Source: Rhodocyclaceae bacterium (GTDB taxonomy: Bacteria; Pseudomonadota; Gammaproteobacteria; Burkholderiales; Rhodocyclaceae). Taken from it: a stretch of DNA of 57,572 nt. How positions within the stretch are numbered: position 1 is the stretch's first letter; every line of letters begins with the position of its first letter. The stretch covers positions 1 through 57,572 of the forward strand of contig JAGRGB010000016.1 of the NCBI GenBank assembly GCA_020445745.1, given 5' to 3'. The notes beneath the pieces were generated by a model. The model was not told where the DNA came from. It saw nothing but the letters and a program-made list of their open reading frames with translations, and did no database searches. This document shows, piece after piece, positions 51,125 through 57,572 of the stretch. Made by a program: the position numbers and the translations under genes.

Positions 51125-54100
51125 TCAGGCCGTCTCGCCGGCATGGCGCCGGATCGCCGCCAGCAGTTCTTCGGCGGCCTTGCGCTCCTCCGCGCTCTCC
51201 TCGACTCCCGGGAGCTGGTGCAGGACGAACTCGAGCTGGTCCCTCACCGAGGCCCACTGCCAGCGGCCGCTCACCCGCGCGGCCAGATCGTCGTACTCGG
51301 CGAGCAGGGCGGGCAGCGCGGCGCCGAGACTCTCGCCGGCCAGCGCCTCGTAGCCGCGCAGCTCGATGCGGCCGGCGAGGCTCCAGAAATCCGGATCGTC
51401 GCGCACCTTGGCGTCGAGGGCCTGGCGGATGGCCTCGATCCGCCGCGGCTCGAGGGTCGCCCGCCTGCGTTCGACCCCTGCCAGCGCCAGATCGGCGGCG
51501 ATCCGGTTCAGCGCCGGATAGTAGTTGTCGTCGGCACCGACACCGGCGGTCTCGGCACGCGCATAGAACTGCTGCATCCCCTCGATCGCCTCCTTGAGTT
51601 TCTCCGGCGTGTCGCCGGCGGCGCGCAGCAGCATCGCCTCGCGCTTCTTGGCCGATCCGAGCAGGCTCAGGCGCTCCATGTTGGGCTGAATCGCCTGGAT
51701 CTTGGCCAGCTTTTCGATGGCTTCGCCGATCTCCTTCCGCGCACCGGCGATCGCCTTGGCGTGCTCGCCGGCAGCCGCCTCGATCCGGCGCAGGAGCTCC
51801 GGCGGCACGCCGCCGTCCCGGAATTCATCCCTGCGCGCCTCGGCCGCATGCAGATCCCTCGCGGCCTGGCTGACCCGGCCCCACGCCTGGCGGACGAGCT
51901 GATTGCACAGCTGCTCGCCGGCCTTGATCGTCGCGCTGCCGTCGTTGGCGGCAATCGCCTTGCGATAGCAGGCGATCGCCTGGCCGCCGTCGCCGGCCGC
52001 TGCCCAGGCCCGTCCGAAGGCCTCGGCCACCCGGCCGGAGTCGTCGAGGAAGGTCGCGAAGTTCTCGGCGAGGTAGCGGATGCGGGCCCGCTGGCCACGC
52101 ATGTCGGCCTCCGGCACCCCGCAATCGACCGCCACGGCGTCGAGTGCCAGCACCAGGTCCTCGGCCGAGCCGATGCCGCCGAATTCGTCGCGCGGGGCCA
52201 CCCGTGGCCGATCGCGGCCGGCGTCCGGCCGCCGGAAGACCCAGTCCGGGTCGCCGTAGCACTGGTAGGCAGCCCAGGTGTTGCCGCCACAGGCCTTGGC
52301 GGCATCGCGCGCCAGCGCCACCGCATCCATGAAGCGGCGCCGGCTCATCAGCGCCTGGTAGAAGGTGACCGCGAAGCTCTCGGCGGCGTCGTCATCGACG
52401 GCCCAGCCTGCCGCGACGACACAGCGCACGCCGATGCGGATCAGCTCGGCCGCGACACCGCTGGCGAACGCAGCCGGGTTGGGCAATGCGCCGTGTTGCT
52501 GCTGCAGCTTGCGCTCGCTGCCGAGGGTGGCGAGGTGGCAGCAGTTCACAAAGACCAGCTCCGGCACCACCCGCAACGCGCGGATCTCGGCGGGGCCGAG
52601 ATAGCTGCCGCCGGACAGCACGACGCCGCGGGGGTTGGGCGCCCAGTCGCCTTCGCAGGGGCATTGCCGCCGCGCCTCGTCGGCCGACTCGGGCGGTTCG
52701 CCGTGGCCGGCGATGTGCACGATGCGCCAGCTGCGGCCGGAATCCATCAGGGTGTTGATCAGCTCCCGCGCGTCGTGGCCGGTGTCGTTCTCGCCCTCGC
52801 CGCAGATGCGCGCGACCACCGACCCCGAGGACAGCCTGACCGGCCCCTGGGTGAGCTGCTCGACAACCCGGTGCGCCTCGCTGCGGGCACCGGGCAGGCG
52901 CGGGTAACGGCTCTGGTCGCATTTCGGTTCGCCGATCACCAGCACGTGGGCGTCCACCCGGGCATCGCGGACGGTGGCGCGGTAGTCCTCCATGCGCAGC
53001 TTGCGCACCATCTTCGTGCGGATCGCCCACGGCCTCTTGTCGCCGCCCTCGCCGCCGGCCGGCGTGTCCAGCAGCTCCCACGGGATCGCGGCGGTCTCGT
53101 TGTCGAGCTCGAGCAGCATCTGGCTGGTGCCGCCCATGGTCGGCTCCAGCTCCACCGGCACCAGCAGCTGGAACAGCGTGCAGCCGAGTTGATCGTCGGT
53201 AGCGCCACCGCTGGCGGCGGCCTTGACCAGCTCGCCCACCAGCGCCGCCTGGGTGATCTGGGCGCGCACCTCGGCCCGCGCCCGGCGGGTGTGGACGGCA
53301 TACTCGATGACCGCAGACGACGCCGGCCCGGCGCGACGGTTCGCCCGGATGATGTCGTAGGAGGCGCCCCGATAGCCGAAGTCGAGCGGCCGCCGGCGCG
53401 CCCGGTTGCCATCCTGGATCTGGCGTTGCAGATCGAAATGGCGGGGCGCCGTGGTCGCCAGCTCGTCGAGGGCCTGCCAGGCTTCGGTGGCGCGGTTCAG
53501 GTACTGCTCGATCAGTTGCAGGCCGGTGACCCGGGGCCACGGGCGGTCGCCGTCGAGGTCCTCGTTCAGGCGCGCCAGCGCCACGTCGGCGTGGCGCACG
53601 CCGCGGGCGATGAACTGGGCGGCCTGGCCGGCCGTGACGTTGGCGCCGCCGCTGCCCAGCAGGGTGGCGGCGACCTCGAAGCTCGGCGTGTCGCGCCCTT
53701 CCTCCATCAGGCGCTGGGCCAGCGCCAGCACCGCCAGCCGCACCGACAGCATCAGGCTGCTGGCGGCGAGCGTGCTTTCCTCGCCGAGCCCGACGACGAC
53801 GACGCGCTCCGGCATCGGCGCCTGCAGCGGGTTCTCGCGGTTGGCGCTGGTGTTGGCGAAGATCTGGTGGGTGCCGGGCTGGTCCGGGTACTGGCCGAGG
53901 CTCAGGGACTGGGCCATCGTGCCGCCGATCAGGCGATCCACCGCATATTCGGCACCGCTGAGACTGCTCGACGAGTAATGCCCCAGCAGCAGCGGCACCC
54001 GCACGAAGGCCAGGTCGCCATTGACCACCCGAACCTTCAGCCGGGACGGGCCGGCGGCCTGGTCGACCGGCGGCGCGACGACATCGAGCAGGCGCAGGCG

Positions 54101-56887
54101 GTAGGGCTGCACCGGCGGCGTGGCCGCCAGGCGTTCACGCGATGGCCGGCTGCGCTCGACCACCGGCGCCGGGCGCACCCCGTCCGGCGCCTCCGCCACC
54201 ACCCGGTCGAGGCCCTTCGCGGTGCCGTGCTCGAGCAGCTCCAGATAGGCCTCGAAGGAATCGCCGTGGTCCGGCAGCGATCCGTGCTCGCAATCCACCT
54301 GCCAGGTCGGCACGCCCGGCAGCATCGCGCTGTCGCGGGTGACGCGGCCGTCGCCGGCCTCCCGCGCGTTGCGATAGGAGAGCCCTTCGTTGCCGAACTC
54401 GAAGCCATCGGGGGTGAAATCGGCCCGGCCGATCACCAGCAGCAGTCGCCCCGGATAGCGCGGCAACGCCTTGTCGCGCTGCTCGTCGAGGCGCTTGCGC
54501 AGCGCGATGGCCTGGTCGAGCACCGCCTGCGCGGGCACGCCCCACCGGTAGATGCTGAGCTGGCGCTCGTCCTGGTGCCAGAAGTTGTACTCCCTGATGG
54601 CCTTCAGGTCGTCGCTCGCGAGACGCTGCCAGGTCGTTTCCAGGCCGAGCACATGCTCGCCACCGGTGAGCGCGGTCTGCAACTGGATGAAGCCCGGGAA
54701 CTGGGCCATCATCTGGCGCGCCGCGTGATCCTGGAACGGCGCACCGAAGGCCACCAGCGTGTTGCCGAAGCTGTCGTCGCCGGTGAGGGTCTGCATCGGC
54801 GCCCACGAACCGCCGTTGGGGGTGCCGAGCATCAGCAGCCGCCCCCCCGGACGGGTCATCATGCGCTCCCACACGTCGGGGCATTCGAGCTGCATCGCGC
54901 GGCTCACCAGCCCGCCCATCGAATGGGCGACGATGCGCACCGGCTGGCCGCTGCCGCTGCGGGCGTCGAGGGCGGCATCGACCGCCTTGCCGAGGCGCTT
55001 CGCTTCGTGCTCGATCGGCTTGCGCCAGTCGTAGGAGAACTCGACCACCTCGTGGCTGCGGGCCAGGAACTTGATGAGATCGTCGTAGACGCGGCCGATC
55101 ACCCCGTCCGGCGCGAAGCGCTGCGGCGGCTCGGCCGGCGAGTACGCGAGCTTGTCGAGGCCGCCGAGCAGGCGGAAGCCCAGCCAGATGCGCTTGCCGT
55201 CGCGCTTGATGTGGCTGCCGAGGATGCCCGGCAGCACGAACACCGCGGGCCGATCGGGCTTGCTCAGGCCGTCGCTGGCGGCGTCGCCGCGGGCGGCCCG
55301 CTCGCCGGACGAGGATTCGCCGGCATACGACAGCGGGCCGATCGGCCGCCAGCCGGCGCCGGCCTCGACGGTCAGCGCATCGACGATCGGCTCGGCGGTC
55401 TCCTTGTTGGTGAAGTAGCGGAAATGGCTGACCTTGCCGCGCTGGTCGAGCTGGAAGCGGGCGCCGTCGGCCCGGGGCGTGCCGCCGTACATCGAGCGCG
55501 TCTGCACCACCAGGTCGTTGTCGGTCCAGAAGAAGGCATCGGCCATCAGGGTCTTCAGCCAACTGCCGATCGATTCGCCCTCCATGTCGCCGGCGATCAC
55601 CCACAGCCGGCCCGCCGCGGGCTGCTCGGCCGCGTGCAGCCACTTCACCAGCGGGCTGTCCGGCACCATCGCCGCGAGGCCCGGCATTCGCGACGGATCA
55701 CTGCGCTGGCGGGCGATGTCGCCGAGGAACTCGGTGAGTGTCTGCAGCACCGGCAACTGGGCCAGGTCCATCGCCCAGCGCAGCACCGAGAGGTAGGCGT
55801 CGAAGCGCTTGCCGGCGAGCAGGGTGCCGCGGGCGGGGCAGGCCACCCGCACGACGCGCTCGACCACGATGTTGCGCTCGGCGAGCAGCTCGACCAGCTC
55901 GCCGAGCGCCTTGCGCTGGGCGTCGAGCGCCGCGGCCATCGCCTTGCGGCCGTTGCTGTCGAGGGCGTCGCGGTCCACCTGCGGCAGCTCGTCGGCCTCG
56001 AACAGCGCCAGGTCATCGGCGTCGAGCGCCTTCATCCCCGCCGCCCGCACCAGCACCTCGGCGACCAGGCCGCCACGGGAGTGGGTCAGCAGGCTCAGGC
56101 GCGTGTTGTCGGGGCAGGCCTTCGCCAGGGTCAGCGCGTTCTCGATCGGGCTCCTGCCGAGCGTGGCGTGATCGAGCGCGTAGACATGATCGTCGTAGTA
56201 GTCGAACAACGCGCCGACCTGACCCGGGTGGTGGCTCCACAGCTTGGCGAAGGTGCCGGCGGTGTTCGAGAAGGTGCCGTGGATCAGCACCAGTGCCCGT
56301 CCGCGCTCGGCCATGATGCCCTTCTCCGCCACCGGCGCCTCACCGGCCAGCGGCTTCAGGTCTTCCCGCCGCAGTGCATACACGCCCTCGCTGACCTGAC
56401 CGTCGATCTTCTGCACGAGCTTGTGGCCGACCAGCTTGGCGGCCTTCGGCCGGATGATCTGGAACAGCTTCAGCGCCACCTTGCCGAGGAAGCCCCGGCT
56501 CGCGCCGCGGGCCGACGTGGCGGCCTGCTCGAGCCCGCTCCAGCGCAGCTCGGCCGGCACCCGCAGCTCCCCGGCGCTGGCGCCGCCGGCACCACCACGC
56601 AGCTGCTCCGACTGCGCCCGGAGCAGGTCACGGGCGTTCTCCGGATGCAGCACCAGCTGCGGGCCGCCGTCGATCTGCAGCACGACGACATCCTCGCCCG
56701 GCGTCGCCGCAAGGCGGTGGTCGGCGCCCCCGTCGCGACGCTGCGCGACCCGCACGCTCGCCCGGATCTCGCCTTCGAGCCCGGGCACAAGAGCCGCGTC
56801 CGCCGCGCCGCCACCGCGCGTGGCACCTGCCCCGAGGCTGTCGCCCGGGACGATGAAGACGATCGCTTCGTTGGATTCACGGGGCAT
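51125..56887 (-). CDS. Giant fusion: two alpha/beta hydrolases, CHAT protease domain, helical C-terminus
   Basis: This 1920-residue protein has, in order, an N-terminal beta-rich part (about 1-190) and a first hydrolase (LIHGTF oxyanion region, Ser270 in THSRGG). A second, LCAT/PGAP1-like hydrolase follows (VFVLPGILGSHIKRDGKR, Ser656 in AHSMGG, then MLGTPNGGSW). Next comes a long middle region. A CHAT caspase-like domain follows, with His1395 in HIAGHG and Cys1450 in FVNCCHL as the predicted dyad. The last roughly 400 residues are helical, TPR-like. No signal peptide or membrane helix is evident. CHAT domains cut proteins in some immune pathways; here the target and trigger are unknown. A GH19 enzyme gene follows. 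Confidence 0.85.
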   Translation of the reverse strand: MPRESNEAIVFIVPGDSLGAGATRGGGAADAALVPGLEGEIRASVRVAQRRDGGADHRLAATPGEDVVVLQIDGGPQLVLHPENARDLLRAQSEQLRGGAGGASAGELRVPAELRWSGLEQAATSARGASRGFLGKVALKLFQIIRPKAAKLVGHKLVQKIDGQVSEGVYALRREDLKPLAGEAPVAEKGIMAERGRALVLIHGTFSNTAGTFAKLWSHHPGQVGALFDYYDDHVYALDHATLGRSPIENALTLAKACPDNTRLSLLTHSRGGLVAEVLVRAAGMKALDADDLALFEADELPQVDRDALDSNGRKAMAAALDAQRKALGELVELLAERNIVVERVVRVACPARGTLLAGKRFDAYLSVLRWAMDLAQLPVLQTLTEFLGDIARQRSDPSRMPGLAAMVPDSPLVKWLHAAEQPAAGRLWVIAGDMEGESIGSWLKTLMADAFFWTDNDLVVQTRSMYGGTPRADGARFQLDQRGKVSHFRYFTNKETAEPIVDALTVEAGAGWRPIGPLSYAGESSSGERAARGDAASDGLSKPDRPAVFVLPGILGSHIKRDGKRIWLGFRLLGGLDKLAYSPAEPPQRFAPDGVIGRVYDDLIKFLARSHEVVEFSYDWRKPIEHEAKRLGKAVDAALDARSGSGQPVRIVAHSMGGLVSRAMQLECPDVWERMMTRPGGRLLMLGTPNGGSWAPMQTLTGDDSFGNTLVAFGAPFQDHAARQMMAQFPGFIQLQTALTGGEHVLGLETTWQRLASDDLKAIREYNFWHQDERQLSIYRWGVPAQAVLDQAIALRKRLDEQRDKALPRYPGRLLLVIGRADFTPDGFEFGNEGLSYRNAREAGDGRVTRDSAMLPGVPTWQVDCEHGSLPDHGDSFEAYLELLEHGTAKGLDRVVAEAPDGVRPAPVVERSRPSRERLAATPPVQPYRLRLLDVVAPPVDQAAGPSRLKVRVVNGDLAFVRVPLLLGHYSSSSLSGAEYAVDRLIGGTMAQSLSLGQYPDQPGTHQIFANTSANRENPLQAPMPERVVVVGLGEESTLAASSLMLSVRLAVLALAQRLMEEGRDTPSFEVAATLLGSGGANVTAGQAAQFIARGVRHADVALARLNEDLDGDRPWPRVTGLQLIEQYLNRATEAWQALDELATTAPRHFDLQRQIQDGNRARRRPLDFGYRGASYDIIRANRRAGPASSAVIEYAVHTRRARAEVRAQITQAALVGELVKAAASGGATDDQLGCTLFQLLVPVELEPTMGGTSQMLLELDNETAAIPWELLDTPAGGEGGDKRPWAIRTKMVRKLRMEDYRATVRDARVDAHVLVIGEPKCDQSRYPRLPGARSEAHRVVEQLTQGPVRLSSGSVVARICGEGENDTGHDARELINTLMDSGRSWRIVHIAGHGEPPESADEARRQCPCEGDWAPNPRGVVLSGGSYLGPAEIRALRVVPELVFVNCCHLATLGSERKLQQQHGALPNPAAFASGVAAELIRIGVRCVVAAGWAVDDDAAESFAVTFYQALMSRRRFMDAVALARDAAKACGGNTWAAYQCYGDPDWVFRRPDAGRDRPRVAPRDEFGGIGSAEDLVLALDAVAVDCGVPEADMRGQRARIRYLAENFATFLDDSGRVAEAFGRAWAAAGDGGQAIACYRKAIAANDGSATIKAGEQLCNQLVRQAWGRVSQAARDLHAAEARRDEFRDGGVPPELLRRIEAAAGEHAKAIAGARKEIGEAIEKLAKIQAIQPNMERLSLLGSAKKREAMLLRAAGDTPEKLKEAIEGMQQFYARAETAGVGADDNYYPALNRIAADLALAGVERRRATLEPRRIEAIRQALDAKVRDDPDFWSLAGRIELRGYEALAGESLGAALPALLAEYDDLAARVSGRWQWASVRDQLEFVLHQLPGVEESAEERKAAEELLAAIRRHAGETA

Positions 56888-57572
56888 GCTGGCTGCTCCT
56901 GTTCAAAGGGCGAAGGGTCAGAGCCTTGCCGGCGACCGGGCGATACCTGCCTGACCGCTGCCGCGCAGGGGTTCGCGCCCCGGACGCAAGCACGAAATGT
57001 CGATCGGGAAAACGCCTTGGCCGGATGCCGGCATGTTGTTGTTCTCGTTACCGCTGGATTCACTTGACCGCTGCCGCTGGCTGCGCTCACCACACCCGGC
57101 GCCTCCCTGGCCGGACACGGACAGCATGCAATCCATTATGGCTCAGCATGGCGGCATGTCGAGGTCGGGCACCCGCCGACGACGCTGCCATGAAAGCACT
57201 CAGCCCTTGACAGCGCGATGACGTCCGGTTTCACTGGCCGTCATCGCGCTTGCATGGCACCGATCGTTGTGGCGGGCTCATGCGCGGCGAGGGGAGGGGG
57301 TGCACGGCAGAGGCCTCGATATTCTTCGACCACGGCATGGGGCAGCACGGGGCGTTTGCAGGGTGGCCTTCGAGCGCGTCGCCAGGATTGCATCCGATTG
57401 TGCTGCGAACGACAGCTCTCGGCGAGAAGCGTGAATGGGAGCTATCGGTAGAGTAGAGATGTGGCGCGGTAGCAGTAGGTTCGGTTTGTCTGTTGCCCGC
57501 CCCTTTCGTCTGGCGGTGCCCGAGTAACCTCGCCGTAACCCCGTTTCCACATCCCCCTCATCGAACCGGACA
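56888..57572. other. Right-end non-coding region with possible group II intron-like 3' sequence
   Basis: These 685 bases contain no supported gene; short frames at 57218-57451 and 57278-57550 lack ribosome-binding sites. The left part should include the promoter of the CHAT gene. On the minus strand the last about 130 bases begin TGTCCGGTTCGATGAGGGG and run on to CGCGCCACATCTCTACTC. This resembles, from memory, the sequence that follows the reverse-transcriptase frame in some bacterial group II introns. The element would extend beyond the window. Low confidence. Confidence 0.25.

Noticed and set aside
51095-57067. A 1990-codon plus-strand frame opposite the CHAT fusion
   Set aside because: Same antisense effect; no domain signatures, and it spans three genuine minus-strand gene features.

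Overview
The window is GC-rich, densely coded DNA with many 4-bp start/stop overlaps (ATGA, GTGA, TTGA). Phosphatidylserine decarboxylase, class I cytochromes c, a PhhA/HPPD aromatic amino acid branch, MMPL/LolA-like envelope genes and an ISAs1-type transposase point to a free-living beta- or gammaproteobacterium. The exact lineage cannot be read from the sequence alone. No tRNA, rRNA or CRISPR array was found.

Layout. (1) 1-3712: a decayed left edge (truncated transposase, frameshifted TctC-like fragment, VapC-like fragment), then small periplasmic genes: a Met-rich protein, two small cytochromes c and a DUF5602/TTHB210-like protein. (2) 3928-13943: psd, then hydrolase and conflict-type genes. 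These are a patatin divergent from an SGNH hydrolase, a translationally coupled double-TIR/SLOG pair, an alpha/beta hydrolase followed by two lipoproteins, and a coiled-coil membrane protein. (3) 14880-26110: a DUF4062 protein followed 7 bp later by a 1443-residue nSTAND1-type ATPase with a transmembrane segment and propeller-like C-terminus. A RecQ-type helicase with an N-terminal DEDD-exonuclease-like domain comes next, overlapping a UvrD-type helicase through GTGA. (4) 26263-39962: a co-directional run of seven genes built around a thioesterase-less iterative type I PKS (KS-AT-DH-psiKR-psiER-KR-ACP). It is followed by a PLP alpha-oxoamine synthase, an MMPL/RND transporter, a LolA-like periplasmic protein, a probable beta-barrel and a GAF protein. 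(5) 40040-50380: a GH57-like/GT4/unknown overlapping trio, the hppD-VOC-phhA aromatic amino acid group, a ketopantoate-reductase-family gene with a TTG start, and an AcoR-like sigma-54 activator. (6) 50411-56887: a GH19-type lysozyme/chitinase just downstream of a 1920-residue protein with two serine-hydrolase domains and a CHAT caspase-like protease domain. (7) The right end is non-coding, with a weak resemblance to the 3' part of a group II intron.

How the genes may work together. The most interesting candidate system is the PKS operon. The PKS has no release domain and is followed by an alpha-oxoamine synthase that could release the acyl chain by decarboxylative condensation with an amino acid, giving a sphingoid-like amino ketone. 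The MMPL pump, LolA-like carrier and outer-membrane barrel form a plausible export path to the outer membrane. The second theme is a loose island of predicted conflict modules (patatin, SGNH, TIR-TIR/SLOG, DUF4062/STAND, RecQ-UvrD, CHAT-double-hydrolase/GH19). The CHAT fusion is the most unusual of these. Functional statements rest on motif recognition and general family knowledge; no database search was run.
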